NCBI RefSeq assembly: GCF_041146795.1 | Contig: NC_135187.1 | Location: forward strand, 5,467,556 to 5,531,555 | From: Maylandia zebra | Lineage: Eukaryota; Chordata; Actinopteri; Cichliformes; Cichlidae | Direction: 5' to 3' | DNA length: 64,000 bases | In this document: positions 21,332 through 32,211 of the stretch, piece by piece | Numbering within the stretch: the stretch's first letter is position 1 | Layout: every line of letters starts with the position of its first letter | Notes under the pieces: generated by a model | Told to the model about the DNA's origin: nothing | Databases searched by the model: none | The model's input: only the letters and a program-made list of their open reading frames with translations | Translations under genes and position numbers: made by a program

Positions 21332-24300
21332 ATGTCTTCAGAACTGGAAACTGCCCCACATTTTAGAGTGAAATACAGCAGTGGGGCCAATGAAAATGGA
21401 GAGGTGAAGACGCAGTACCAGGAAGTTAACTTACCACAAGGCGGTACGTAAAAACGAATCTTCAGGATTCGTGTGTTTGTATTTATTGTTTTAAAACTAC
21501 TTGGTCTTTAGTGTGACTAGAAGAACACATCATGATCTTGTTTTAGTTCCTATGACTATAACCACATGGTCACCTTATGGTAAATTTGTCATAACAGATT
21601 AATTCAATTCAAAGAAAAATTGATGTTTAAAGTCTGTCAACGCTGCTTCATTAATGGTTTCTTTATAGATGGACAAACACAGAAGAAAAGAAGCTGTTTC
21701 AGAGCTTTTAAAGTGTGCCTGGGAGTGCTGTATCTTCTGATTCTCGCTGGAATCACGACACGCTGTGAGGAATTTTATTCCAATAACGACGGCAGTATTA
21801 TTTCCACATTAGATATTTTTAAGCAACATTATTTGATGCTGCAAGTCTACTATTGTTTCCTTCCTCTTCTGACTTCATATTTCCATTTAAAGCAACCACC
21901 CTACAGTGTTTCCCCATGTGTGTTACACTGCTTCTGCAATATGACCACTGCTGAGGTTTTTTCTTCTTCTTTAATTGACAATGTAACCAGAGTAGGCGTA
22001 TCTTCTCTTTATATATCATCATAAACATTGTTTTACAGTCATTTTATTGTTGTAAGCCCACTAAAGAATACTAAGCTAACCACCTTCCTCATCTGACTCC
22101 TGAGACCTGTACCATAAAGCATTATTTGGGCTTAACAACAGAACTTCAAGTTTAGTCTTAAGCTTTAGATCTTACAAAGGCAGATCACTTCTTACTGGGG
22201 TACCACTGGGTTTGTTTGTGATTTGAGATCATTATATACTATGCAACTCCTTACTGACCAATCAGTTCACTGGGAAATAGCGTGACCATGCCTGATCAAC
22301 ATCTACAAGCACTGGTGTGCTGTTAATAGGAGGATCTGTAGGTCTTAGATATAGTCTAAATGTTTGCTCTTTGCTTGCTCTCACAGCATTTAGCCTCAGA
22401 TTGGAGCTGCAGCTGAAGGAATAAGGCTAAAACTAGCAACATCAAACAACATCAGACTGTTATTTAAATGGAAATGCATTGTAGTTATAGTCAGTTTATC
22501 CTGTGATTCATGAAAATCAAATCTGTGAAACTGATATATCTTCTAACTCACCATTATCATTCATACATCTCTTCTTAATACCACACATACTATACTTTTC
22601 CTTTTGAGATACAGATGGTCTGTCTGTGGCAGCTGTTTTATCTGCTTCTTAATCTGTCCATATTTTCCATAAATTATAGTTTAATCCTCTATGTTAAATA
22701 TTCTAATCTGCTGTTAATAGACCTGTCCATGTTTGTTATTAGTCATATGCTAATCAATGCTCTTAGTCACTTACATACACATGCAGGTTAAAGGAGAGCG
22801 GTAACAGTGAATAACAAAATTACTTTGGAAAAAAAACTGCGATGCTGATTTTTACAATAAAAATATGGCTGTATTTATAAAGTTGAATATTTAGATGTTT
22901 TTAGTTTTTGCTTTGTTTTATTTCTAAGCAGATATTTCAGTCACTTTGGAAAAAGAGCAGCTGCAGAACAAATACAACAAACTGAACAACAATTACAGCC
23001 AACTGCAAACCCAACTTTTAGGTAAGAAAGTTGTGCCTCATGTGCAAATATAGCAGTACTCAGAATTGTATTTTATACTTGTTTTATTAACTATTTTCTT
23101 CTTAGGTCATGGAAGTGAATGTATATCAGTTGTAATATACTATCACCAAAAGTGTTCACTGAATTCAGGTGTTTCAATCACTTTTACAGCCACAGGTGTA
23201 TAAAATCAAACCCCTAGGCATGCAGACTGCTTCTACAAACAGTTTTGAGAGAATGGGTCGCTTTCAGAAGCTCAGTGAATTCCATCGTGGTACCATGTTC
23301 AACAAGTCCATTTGAAAATTCCTTGCCACCTTTCTTTGCAAGGACACTCAAAAGCCTGCCATCCATGGATTCTGTCAGTGTTTTGATCTGTTCACCATCA
23401 ACATTGCGTGCAGCAGCAACCGCAGCCTCCCAGACACTGTTCAGAGAGGTGTACTGTTTTCCCTCCTTGTAAATCTCACATTTGATGATGGCCCACAGGT
23501 TCTCAATGGGGTTCAGATCAGGTGAACAAGGAGGCCATGTCATTAGTTTTTCTTCTTTTATACCCTTTCTTGCCAGCCACGCTGTGGAGTACTTGGACGC
23601 GTGTGATGGAGCATTGTCCTGCATGAAAATCATGTTTTTCTTGAAGGATGCAGACTTCTTCCTGTACCACTGCTTGAAGAAGGTGTCTTCCAGAAACTGG
23701 CAGTAGGACTGGGAGTTGAGCTTGACTCCATCCTCAACCCGAAAAGGCCCCACAAGCTCATCTTTGATGATACCAGCCCAAACCAGTACTCCACCTCCAC
23801 CTTGCTGGCGTCTGAGTCGGACTGGAGCTCTCTGCCCTTTACCAATCCAGCCACGGGCCCATCCATCTGGCCCATCAAGACTCACTCTCATTTCATCAGT
23901 CCATAAAACCTTAGAAAAACCAGTCTTGAGATATTTCTTGGCCCAGTCTTGACGTTTCAGCTTGTGTGTCTTGTTCAGTGGTGGTCGTCTTTCAGCCTTT
24001 CTTACCTTGGCCATGTCTCTGAGTATTGCACACCTTGTGCTTTTGGGCACTCCAGTGATGTTGCAGCTCTGAAATATGGCCAAACTGGTGGCAAGTGGCA
24101 TCTTGGCAGCTGCACGCTTGACTTTTCTCAGTTCATGGGCAGTTATTTTGCGCCTTGGTTTTTCCACACGCTTCTTGCGACCCTGTTGACTATTTTGAAT
24201 GAAACGCTTGATTGTTCGATGATCACACTTCAGAAGCTTTGCAATTTTGAGACTGCTGCATCCCTCTGCAAGATAGCTCACTATTTTTGACTTTTCTGAG

Positions 24301-27300
24301 CCTGTCAAGTCCTTCTTTTGACCCATTTTGCCAAAGGAAAGGACGTTGCCTAATAATTATGCACACCTGATATAGGGTGTTGATGTCATTAGACCACACC
24401 CCTTCTCATTAAAGAGATGCACATCACCTAATATGCCTAATTGGTAGTAGGCTTTCGAGCCTATACAGCTTGGAGTAAGACAACATGCATGAAGAGGATG
24501 ATGTGGACAAAATACTCATTTGCCTAATAATTCTGCACTCCCTGTATAATTAGAATTTTAAAAAGTTAGACTGAAGTTTGTATTCTTATCTATTGATATT
24601 ACTTTATCATTATGTTAATATAACACAAGGTTCAGTTAGCTTTGCACAAAAATAGAAATGTCCTCTAAAGAGCTACTTTTTACTTTCTCAGTTTGAATAC
24701 ATTTCAAAGACTGTACTTTTTTACTTTTACTTGAGTAAAGAAGTTGAATCAGTAATTCAACTTTTACTGGAGTATTTGTTAACAGTAGTGTTTGTATTTC
24801 TACTTAAGTACAGAGTGTCTGTGCTTTTGTCAACTCTTACTAAGCTTAGGACCTGGGGATGGAATAGCTGAGGAACAACTATTTGATAAATAGACTCATG
24901 TGTGCAACCAGAGTTTGAAGTCCAACAGTATGTCAGTAAGCCTCAAAACGTTGTCAAAATGTGTTTTTTTCCAGACCAAAGGAATGACAAGCTTTCATAG
25001 TTTTTCTGAGCTTCTATGACCTTTTCTTTGTCTACAGAGAGTGCTATGGCTTTTTTGTCCTCATAGAAGCTCTATTGAAACAAGTGCACTTTTACAGTCT
25101 GGTGTTTTAATGCCATTAAGATTCACTAAGTCTTCCTGTTTACAAGCCTGAACATGTCACAACACATACAAGCAATAGAAGGATTAAAATGTGAAATCTG
25201 TTTTTGTATCATGTGTCTGACTTTAAGTGAAGTGTCCTGTCGATTGGGCCAAATTTGGAATGAGCTGTTACTTTAAATCCACTGAGAGGAAAATTTGGCC
25301 TGAGAGCAAGGCAGACTGTCAGTCCAGAGGAGCCAACCTGGTGATCATAAACAACAAAGAGGAACAGGTGGGTGTGTTTGTTTGATGCAACTGCCAGAGG
25401 TTCTGTGTTTTTGACCATCTGTCCATCTACTGTCTATTGATCTATCTATTCTATAAAGGACAAGAGAAGTGAACTGAAATGTTTCATCTCATTTAGTTTT
25501 TCTTTCAGACAAATTCACAACATGATATTACAACAAAAGAAGTACTGAATTATGACTGGCCGAAATATTTATGTTTGTTTTCAATTAGGAATTTATTGAA
25601 CTGAATATGAGAGGAGAGTCCTGGATTGGTCTGACAGCCAGTTACAAAAGTAAAACTGGGGAACATGAATGGGAATGGATGGATGGATCCCCGCTGACAG
25701 AGGCGTGAGACATTTTCCTTTAAATTAAAACCAAAACCAAAAAGTTATTATTTAATACCTCCATGTGTTGGAAGACAGAATGGCAATACATTAAGATAAG
25801 ATAAGATAACTCTTTATTGTCATTGCACAGTCATACATAGTACAGTAGTACAATGAAATTGGAAAAAACTGTCCTACGTCGGCACTACATATAACACAAC
25901 ACGACACGATATGACACATCACAACGTAACAAACAACACAACACAGTATATTAACTTAGTATAAAAAAGAAGAATAAGTGTATGTGTATTGCACACTGTT
26001 ATTATTGCACATTAATTATTATTGCACCTTGTTATAAATATAAATATTATTGTTATCGTTTTAAACATTGTTACCTCCCCCTAAAAAGTCCAGGGAGGTA
26101 TCCAGTCAGGTCAGCTATTTACATTGATCAGGGCTATTGCCCTGTTGTAAAAGCTGTCCTTGAGTCTATTTGTTCGGGACCTCAGCAGCCTGAACCTCCT
26201 GCCAGACGGCAGCAGCTTAAACACCCGGTGTCCTGGGTGTGTGCAGTCCCGTAGGATGCTGCGTGCCCTCTTGAGACAGCGAGTGCTGTACAGGTCCTTC
26301 AGGGAGGGAAGAGGATGTCCAATGATTTTTTGGGCCATGTTGATTTCCCTCTGGAGTGCCTTTCTGTGTGCTGTGGTGCAGCTGGAGAACCACACACCGA
26401 TGCAATATGTCAGCACACTTTCAATGGAGCAGCGGTAGAAGACGGTCAGCAGCTCCTTCTTCAGGTCCATTTTTCTGAGGATTCTCAGAAAGTGGAGACG
26501 CTGTTGGGCCTTCTTTAAGACCGCAGAGGTGTTAGAGCTCCATTGGAGGTCTGTGTCTATGTGCACACCCAGAAACTTGAAACTGGAGACCCTTTCCACG
26601 CACTCCCCGTTGATGCTGACAGGCTGCAGCTCGGACTTCCTCCTTCTGAAGTCAACTACCAGTTCTTTTGTTTTGGTGGTATTGAGGTCCAGGTTGTTGT
26701 CTGCACACCAATCTGACAGCCTCTGAACTTCAGCTCTGTATGCAGTCTCATCTCCCCCTGAGATGAGCCCCACCACAGTGGTATCATCTGCAAACTTGAT
26801 GACTGTGTTGTCTGGGTGGGAACTAACACAGTCATGTGTGTACAGAGTGTACAGTAGGGGACTCAGTACACAGCCTTGTGGAGAGCCGGTGTTGAGGCTG
26901 AGGGCTGAGGAAAGATGAGGCCCCACTCTAACTCTCTGTACACGGTCTGAGAGGAAGTCTCTGATCCAGCGGCAGGTGGTGGAAGGAAGTCCAATTTCCA
27001 GCAGTTTATCTATTAGTCTGTCCGGGAGTATCGTATTGAAAGCAGAGCTAAAGTCAACAAAGAGCAGCCTGGCGTAACGGCCCTGCACTTCCAGGTGAGA
27101 GATGGTGGTGTGGAGCGTTGTAGCAATGGCATCTTCAGTTGATCTGTTAGCTCTGTATGCAAACTGGAGCGGGTCGAGTGTGGGTGGCAGGCAGGACATG
27201 ATGTGACGTCGGACCAGTTTCTCAAAGCACTTCATTATAACAGGTGTTAGAGCAACTGGTCGGTAGTCGTTGAGGCTGCTAATGTTAGTACGCTTTGGCA

Positions 27301-30300
27301 GTGGGACAATTGTGGCTGACTTTAGGCACGGCGGGATGCAGGACTGGGACAGTGAAGTGTTGAAGATCTTAGTGAAGACCCCAGCCAGCTGGTCTGCACA
27401 CTCTTTTAGGACATTTGCGGTTACCCCATCTGGTCCGGTGGCCTTCCTGGGGTTCACTGCCCTCAGTGTGCGCCTCACCTCATATTCCTGCACTATGAGG
27501 CTTGGGCTGCTGCTGACCGATGTTTTTGCTGCTGCTGCCTCTGGTCCCTTCACCTCAAAGCGTGCGAAGAAGTGGTTCAGCTCCTCTGCAAGCTCCGCGT
27601 TACCCTCAGTCAACGTGGTATTGCCAGGTTTGTAGTTGGTTAAGTGCTGAACTCCCTGCCATACCTGTCGTGAGTTGTTGGTGGTGAAGTGGTCTTCGAT
27701 CCTTCTCTTGTACGCTGCCTTGGCCTCTCTGATGCCTCTTTTCAACTGAGATCTGGCTGCACTGTACTGCATACCATCACTGGATCTAAAAGCGGCGTCA
27801 CGTTGCTTCAGCAGGACCTGGACCTCTTTAGTCATCCAGGGTTTCTGGTTGGAATACACCCGGAGACGTTTGTCCACAGTGACACTGTTGACACAGAAGT
27901 TAATATATGAGAGCACTGATGTTGTGTGCTCTTCAAGGTCCTGATGTTCGAACACGCTCCAGTCTGTGTTTTCAAAATAGTCCTGCAGCTGATGTGATGC
28001 ACCTTCTGGCCAGGTTTTCACAGTTTTTGTGACTGGGGGGGCTCTTCTCCTAATGGGAGTGTATGCAGGGATCAACAGCATGGACATGTGGTCTGACAAA
28101 CCTAGATGTGGTAGAGGGGTTGCTCTGTAGCCTTTTTGGATGTTGCTGTAGGCTTTATCCAATGTGTTTTTCCCCCTCGTTGCACATTTAATATGCTGTT
28201 CAAATCTGGGGAATACTGACCTTAAATCAGCATGGTTGAAGTCCCCAGCTATAATGTGCACTGCGTTTGGATGGGAGTTCTGCTGGTTGCTTATTGTCTT
28301 GTGCAGCTCCTCCATGGCAGAGTTAACATTAGCATCGGGTGGTACATACACGGCCGTTACCATGACAACAGTAAACTCGCGAGGTATGTAGACGGGTCTG
28401 CACTTCACAGTCAAGTATTCCAAATCCGGGGAACAGTGGCTGTCTACAGTCTTTGTGTTTTTGCACCAGCTGTCATTGGTGTAGATGCATAAACCCCCTC
28501 CTTTGATCTTACCGGAGTGGCCGTTCCTGTCGTGACGGTGGACCGTGCGGCCTGCTAGCTCAATAGCCGAGTCCGGAATTGATGGCTGCAGCCAAGTCTC
28601 TGTGAGTAATATTATGCTGCTGTCCCGTGCACACTTATTGACTGCAATTTGTAATCTCAGTTCGTCGATTTTGTTGGTTATGGACCTGACGTTGGAGAGG
28701 AAAATACTCGGAAGCGGTGGCTTAAATGGCTGTTTCTTTAGCCGAGCTAGTGAACCCGCCCTGCAGCCACGCTTTTGCCTCCTTTGTTTACGTTTCCTCT
28801 TTGTCTTGCCGCTGGGAAGAACCAACCACGGAGACCCTGGAGCTCTTATTATGTCCTCCGGAATGCTGTGAAAGTGGTGGTAGTCCGATGTAATGCTCCT
28901 TGCACAGCGTAATCCCAAACTCAAAAGGTCCTGACGACTGTAGGTGGACTCTACTCGATGTATAATGATAAAAAGCACACACATCCACACAGATACACGT
29001 AGAGAAAGTAAAAAACAAAACACCGAACGTGAGGAGCAGTGAGCCGCTGCGTCTGTGCGCGCCGCCATCTTGGGTAAGATCAGCAACCGAATATATGACC
29101 CACATTTAAAACCAATGTCTGTAAACAGGCCCCAGTCAGCGAGATCTTCAACGCACACCTCCGGCAGAGCTTCGACAGCATTCCGAGGGAGACTGGGGAC
29201 ATTGAGTCCGAATGGACCATGTTCAGAGTCTCCATTGCCGAAGCTGCTGCATTGAGCTGCGGCCGCAAGGTGGTGGGTGCCTGCCGTGGTGGTAATCCCC
29301 GAACCAAATGGTGGACACCAGAGGTGAAGGGAGCCACCAGGCTGAAGAAGGAGTCCTATCGGGCTTGGTTAGCCTGTGGGACTCCGGAGGCAGCCGACAG
29401 GTATCGACAGGCCAAGCTGAATGCGGCTCGGGCAGTGGCTGAAGCAAAAACTCGGGTGTGGGAGGAGTTCGGAGAGGCCATGGAAAAAGACTTTCGGACT
29501 GCCTCGAAGAGATTCTGGCAAACCGTCAGACGTCTCAGGAGGGGAAAGCGGTGCTCTACCTGCACTGTGTATAGTGCTGGCGGAGCGCTGCTGACATCGA
29601 CTGAGAAAATTGTCAGGCGGTGGAAGGAATACTTCGAGGACCTCCTTAATCCCACTGACACGTCTTCCGAGGAGGAAGCAGAGTCTGGGGATGAGGGGAA
29701 TGACCCGCCAATTTCCGGGGGCGAGGTCACTGAGGCAGTTAAACAACTCCTTGGTGGCAGAGCCCCTGGTGTTGATGAGGTCCGCCCCGAGTTCCTGAAG
29801 GCTCTGGACGTTGTAGGGCTGTCCTGGTTGACACGCCTCTGCAATGTTGCGTGGAGATCAGGGGCAGTACCTGTGGACTGGCAGACCGGGGTGGTGGTCC
29901 CCATCTTTAAGAAAGGGGACCGGAGGGTGTGTTCCAACTACAGGGGGATCACACTCCTCAGCCTCCCTGGGAAAGTCTATGCCAGGGTGCTGGAAAGGAG
30001 AGTTCGTCCGTTAGTCGAACCTCGGATACAGGAGGAACAATGCGGTTTTCGTCCTGGTCGCGGAACACTGGACCAGCTCTTTATCCTCTCCAGGATACTT
30101 GAGGGTGCATGGGAGTTTGCCCAACCAGTCTACATGTGTTTTGTGGACTTGGAGAAGGCATTCGACCGTGTCCCTCGGGGTGTCCTGTGGGAGGTGTTGC
30201 GGGAATATGGGGTGTCTGGCCCATTGCTACGGGCCATTCGATCCCTATACAACCGTTGCAAGAGCTTGGTTCGCATTGCCGGCAATAAGTCGGACTCGTT

Positions 30301-31709
30301 CCCGGTGGGTGATGGGCTTCGCCAGGGCTGCCCTTTGTCTCCGGTTCTGTTCATAATTTTTATGGACAGGATTTCTAGGCGCAGCCAAGTGGCGGAGGGC
30401 TTTCGCTTTGGTGGCCTCAGAATCTCATCTCTGATTTTTGCAGATGATGTGGTTCTGTTGGCTTCATCGGGTGAAGGCCTCCAGCTCGCACTGGAACGGT
30501 TCGCAGCCGAGTGTGAAGCAGCGGGAATGAGGATCAGCACCTCCAAATCTGAGGCCATGGTTCTCAGCCGGAAAAGGGTGGAGTGCCCACTCCGGGTCGG
30601 GGATGAGTTCCTGCCACAAGTGGAGGAGTTCAAGTATCTCGGGGTCTTGTTCGCGAGTGATGGGAGAAGGGAGCCGGAGATCGACAGACGGATTGGGGCT
30701 GCAGCTGCAGTAATGCGGACGCTGCACCGGTCCGTCGTGGTGAAGAGGGAGCTGAGTGTAAAAGCGAAGGTCTCAATTTACCGGTCGATCTACGTCCCTA
30801 CCCTCACCTATGGCCACGAGCTGTGGGTAGTGACCGAAAGAACGAGATCGCGGATACAAGCGGCAGAAATGAGCTTCCTCCGAAGGGTGGCTGGCCTCTC
30901 CCTTAGAGATAGGGTGAGAAGTTCGGCCATCCGGGAGGGGCTCAGAGTAGAGCAGCTGCTGCTCCACATCGAAAGGAGCCAGCTGAGGTGGTTTCGGGCA
31001 TCTGACAAGGATGCCCCCTGGGCGCCTCCTGGGTGAGGTGTTCCAGGCATGTCCCACCGGGAGGAGGCCCCTGGGCAGACCCAGGACACGCTGGAGAGAT
31101 TATATCTCTCGGCTGGCCTGGGAACGCCTTGGTATTCCCCCGGATAAGCTGGAGGAGGTGGCTGGGGAGAGGGAGGTCTGGGCCTCTTTGCTTAGGCTGC
31201 TGCCCCGCGACCCGGCCCCGGACAAAGCGGATGAAGATGGATGGATGGATGGATGGATGGATGGATGGATGGATGGATGTCTGTAAACAGCTGAGAAAAT
31301 ATTTTCAAAGAGCAGAGAGTCAGCTCTGCCTTCTTTTCATTGTAAGTGTTTAGAGCATGAAGATTTAATATTCATAAAAAACTTGAAAACTGTTAATGTA
31401 CATGATGATACTCAGAGAAAAGTCTAAAGCAGGTCAATTGCGACAGAAACCTGGAAAATGCTTATAGAGAATCATAGTTATATAAATGTGACAATTGACA
31501 TGATTTTAGTCTAGTTTAATATAATTTTTTTTTTTTTATCCAACAGGTTTTGGGCGCCAGGCCAGCAGGATCCTGTTCATGGTTTTTCTGCAGTATGCTG
31601 TGAAATTAAGGGAAAATGGACACGATCACAATCTTCTATATCCAAGACCTGGATCTGTGAGAAATTATTTTTGACTGATGACATAAGGAAAATTAAAATT
31701 TCTGAATAA
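21332..31709 (+). CDS. Type II C-type lectin-like receptor, six exons
   Basis: A surface receptor of the C-type lectin superfamily, probably on leukocytes. Exons: 21332-21443, 21669-21764, 22932-23021, 25228-25367, 25589-25704, 31547-31709. These sum to 717 nt (238 codons plus stop) with all phases compatible. Exon 1 encodes a cytoplasmic tail (MSSELETAPHFRVKYS), exon 2 a membrane anchor (VCLGVLYLLILAGITTRC), exon 3 a coiled stalk (LEKEQLQNKYNKLNNNYSQL). Exons 4-6 encode the lectin domain with CPVDWAKFGMSCYF, WIGLTASY, FWAPGQQDP and TWICEK. The EPN/QPD and WND calcium-sugar motifs are absent, so calcium-dependent sugar binding is unlikely; NK-receptor-like protein binding is an inference. Introns 3 and 5 contain transposons. 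I chose the first ATG; an upstream exon cannot be excluded. Confidence 0.82.
23137..23330 (+). mobile_element. Tc1-like element B, 5' fragment
   Basis: Plus-strand sequence includes ggtgtataaaatcaaacccc and an ATG followed by MGRFQKLSEFHRGTM, the N-terminus of a second Tc1-like transposase family with internal deletions and a stop. It ends about 23330 where it meets the 3' end of Tc1 element A on the opposite strand. Confidence 0.65.
23214..24326 (-). CDS. Tc1/mariner transposase A with chimeric C-terminus
   Basis: A cut-and-paste DDE transposase of the Tc1/mariner superfamily. The 370-codon frame starts MGQKKDLTGSEKSKIVSYLA and has the N-terminal paired helix-turn-helix (LKIAKLLKCDHRTIKRFIQ), the basic linker, and catalytic blocks VLWTDEMRVS, FMQDNAPSHAS and WPPCSPDLNPIENLWA, consistent with an intact DDE triad. 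The genuine protein ends near AKKGGKE; about the last 35-39 codons are read antisense through element B, so this copy is probably chimeric. It lies in intron 3 of the lectin gene, opposite strand. A same-family deletion derivative is at 48960-49775. Confidence 0.85.
   Translation of the reverse strand: MGQKKDLTGSEKSKIVSYLAEGCSSLKIAKLLKCDHRTIKRFIQNSQQGRKKRVEKPRRKITAHELRKVKRAAAKMPLATSLAIFQSCNITGVPKSTRCAILRDMAKVRKAERRPPLNKTHKLKRQDWAKKYLKTGFSKVLWTDEMRVSLDGPDGWARGWIGKGQRAPVRLRRQQGGGGVLVWAGIIKDELVGPFRVEDGVKLNSQSYCQFLEDTFFKQWYRKKSASFKKNMIFMQDNAPSHASKYSTAWLARKGIKEEKLMTWPPCSPDLNPIENLWAIIKCEIYKEGKQYTSLNSVWEAAVAAARNVDGEQIKTLTESMDGRLLSVLAKKGGKEFSNGLVEHGTTMEFTELLKATHSLKTVCRSSLHA
23331..24544 (-). mobile_element. 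Tc1-like element A, left end lost
   Basis: The right terminus at 24519-24544 (ttgcctaataattctgcact, then ccctg and TA) matches the right terminus of the family copy at 49775. The left terminal inverted repeat is missing, replaced by element B, so this copy cannot transpose by itself. Confidence 0.8.
24620..24840. repeat. Dispersed repeat with tacttttact/acttaagta motifs
   Basis: Low-complexity repeat (acttttactggagtatttg, ctacttaagtacagagtgtc) of a type common in fish genomes. It sits in intron 3 of the lectin gene. Confidence 0.35.
25796..29068 (-). mobile_element. Rex1/Babar-like LINE, nearly full length
   Basis: The minus strand has an intact polymerase ORF (26111-29068), followed by a 3' tail at 25796-25870 (aagataagataagataac, tttattgtcattgcac) typical of this LINE group. 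It lies in intron 5 of the lectin gene, opposite strand, and is GC-rich against AT-rich host sequence. I did not find a convincing target-site duplication. Confidence 0.85.
26111..29068 (-). CDS. LINE endonuclease-reverse transcriptase, intact ORF
   Basis: Encodes a non-LTR retrotransposon polyprotein for target-primed reverse transcription. I choose the ATG at 29068 (MAARTDAAAHCSSRS), giving 985 codons; upstream in-frame sequence belongs to the neighbouring Rex3 copy. The N-terminal third is an apurinic-like endonuclease with LTETWLQPSI, IIAGDFNHADL and GLSDHMSML. The middle is a reverse transcriptase with KATGPDGV, LLFVDFSSAFNTI, GSPQGCVLSPLLY and the catalytic FADDTT box around residue 759. 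The C-terminus includes LTYCIGVWF and LLPSGRRFR. No frameshift or stop is seen, so the copy could be young. Assignment to Rex1/Babar is by pattern. Confidence 0.9.
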   Translation of the reverse strand: MAARTDAAAHCSSRSVFCFLLSLRVSVWMCVLFIIIHRVESTYSRQDLLSLGLRCARSITSDYHHFHSIPEDIIRAPGSPWLVLPSGKTKRKRKQRRQKRGCRAGSLARLKKQPFKPPLPSIFLSNVRSITNKIDELRLQIAVNKCARDSSIILLTETWLQPSIPDSAIELAGRTVHRHDRNGHSGKIKGGGLCIYTNDSWCKNTKTVDSHCSPDLEYLTVKCRPVYIPREFTVVMVTAVYVPPDANVNSAMEELHKTISNQQNSHPNAVHIIAGDFNHADLRSVFPRFEQHIKCATRGKNTLDKAYSNIQKGYRATPLPHLGLSDHMSMLLIPAYTPIRRRAPPVTKTVKTWPEGASHQLQDYFENTDWSVFEHQDLEEHTTSVLSYINFCVNSVTVDKRLRVYSNQKPWMTKEVQVLLKQRDAAFRSSDGMQYSAARSQLKRGIREAKAAYKRRIEDHFTTNNSRQVWQGVQHLTNYKPGNTTLTEGNAELAEELNHFFARFEVKGPEAAAAKTSVSSSPSLIVQEYEVRRTLRAVNPRKATGPDGVTANVLKECADQLAGVFTKIFNTSLSQSCIPPCLKSATIVPLPKRTNISSLNDYRPVALTPVIMKCFEKLVRRHIMSCLPPTLDPLQFAYRANRSTEDAIATTLHTTISHLEVQGRYARLLFVDFSSAFNTILPDRLIDKLLEIGLPSTTCRWIRDFLSDRVQRVRVGPHLSSALSLNTGSPQGCVLSPLLYTLYTHDCVSSHPDNTVIKFADDTTVVGLISGGDETAYRAEVQRLSDWCADNNLDLNTTKTKELVVDFRRRKSELQPVSINGECVERVSSFKFLGVHIDTDLQWSSNTSAVLKKAQQRLHFLRILRKMDLKKELLTVFYRCSIESVLTYCIGVWFSSCTTAHRKALQREINMAQKIIGHPLPSLKDLYSTRCLKRARSILRDCTHPGHRVFKLLPSGRRFRLLRSRTNRLKDSFYNRAIALINVNS
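29115..29128. repeat. Rex3 target-site duplication, left
   Basis: atgtctgtaaacag, repeated exactly at 31273-31286 after the (GATG)n tail of the Rex3-like element. Confidence 0.85.
29129..31272 (+). mobile_element. Rex3/RTE-like LINE, 5'-truncated, with GATG tail
   Basis: The polymerase frame at 29219-31036 has CSTCTVYSAGGALLTS, RAPGVDEVRPEFLK, VYMCFVDLEKAFDRVP, GLRQGCPLSPVLF and ISSLIFADDVVLL, an RTE-type reverse transcriptase without its endonuclease. The C-terminal part continues in another frame (PTGRRPLGRPRTRWRDYISR) and the element ends in GATG repeats, a known feature of Rex3. Exact 14-bp duplications (29115-29128 and 31273-31286) define the insertion. Its 5' end abuts the 5' end of the Rex1-like copy. 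Confidence 0.88.
29219..31036 (+). pseudogene. RTE-type reverse transcriptase, frameshifted C-terminus
   Basis: 605 codons in one frame cover reverse-transcriptase motifs through FADDVVLLASSGEG and the following domain to LRWFRASDKDAPWAPPG. The expected family ending (RMPPGRLLGEVFQACPTGRR, then RPRTRWRDYISRLAW) occurs one frame over, starting near 31010. So a single frameshift truncates the last approximately 90 residues. The endonuclease is absent through 5' truncation. Confidence 0.85.
31228..31276. repeat. (GATG)n microsatellite tail
   Basis: About twelve GATG/GGAT units form the 3' terminus of the Rex3-like LINE and run into the target duplication. Confidence 0.9.
31273..31286. repeat. 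Rex3 target-site duplication, right
   Basis: Exact copy of atgtctgtaaacag at 29115-29128. Confidence 0.85.
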
Positions 31710-32043
31710 TCCAAGTAGTTCTCCAACTTCAATTAGACATCATTAGTGTTAAATTTCATAAAGGTTTGTCATCTGTTACTCATGTTTTTGTTCTACTGTG
31801 AGCAACTTCCTGTCTTCACCACAATGGATCATTTTAATGTTCATATTTTTGACTTGGTATTCCAATATTTTATTGTTTGCTTAGGTTATTGATCATTGGT
31901 TTTGGACAGAAGTTTTTTTCTAAGGATGCAGGAAAGATTATCGCTGATTAATATGTATTTTAAGAATTCAAAACATTAAAAACATTGAATTCTTAAAATC
32001 TGTTTTTCATTAACTTTTAATGAGAAACAGATTATATGCACAT

Positions 32044-32049
32044 AATAAA
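32044..32049 (+). terminator. Candidate polyadenylation signal of the lectin gene
   Basis: AATAAA lies 335 bases after the stop codon of the lectin gene; a second AATAAA follows near 32077. Either could end the transcript. Confidence 0.35.
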
Positions 32050-32211
32050 ATGTTTACAGAATATGCAACAGAGAAAAATAAAATAGAAAATATAAATGTA
32101 AACTGTAAAATCAATTGTTTATTTTCTTAATGGAACAATGACAAACACACACCACACACACATATATATGACTGATTTCCTCGTAATAATAATATTATTT
32201 CTGCTCGTCTA

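Noticed and set aside
21620..22024. A 134-codon plus-strand ORF
   Set aside because: Its first part is exon 2 of the lectin gene and the rest is intron read-through past a good donor at 21764.
28545..28871. Plus-strand frames across the Rex1-like LINE
   Set aside because: They are antisense shadows of the intact minus-strand polymerase.
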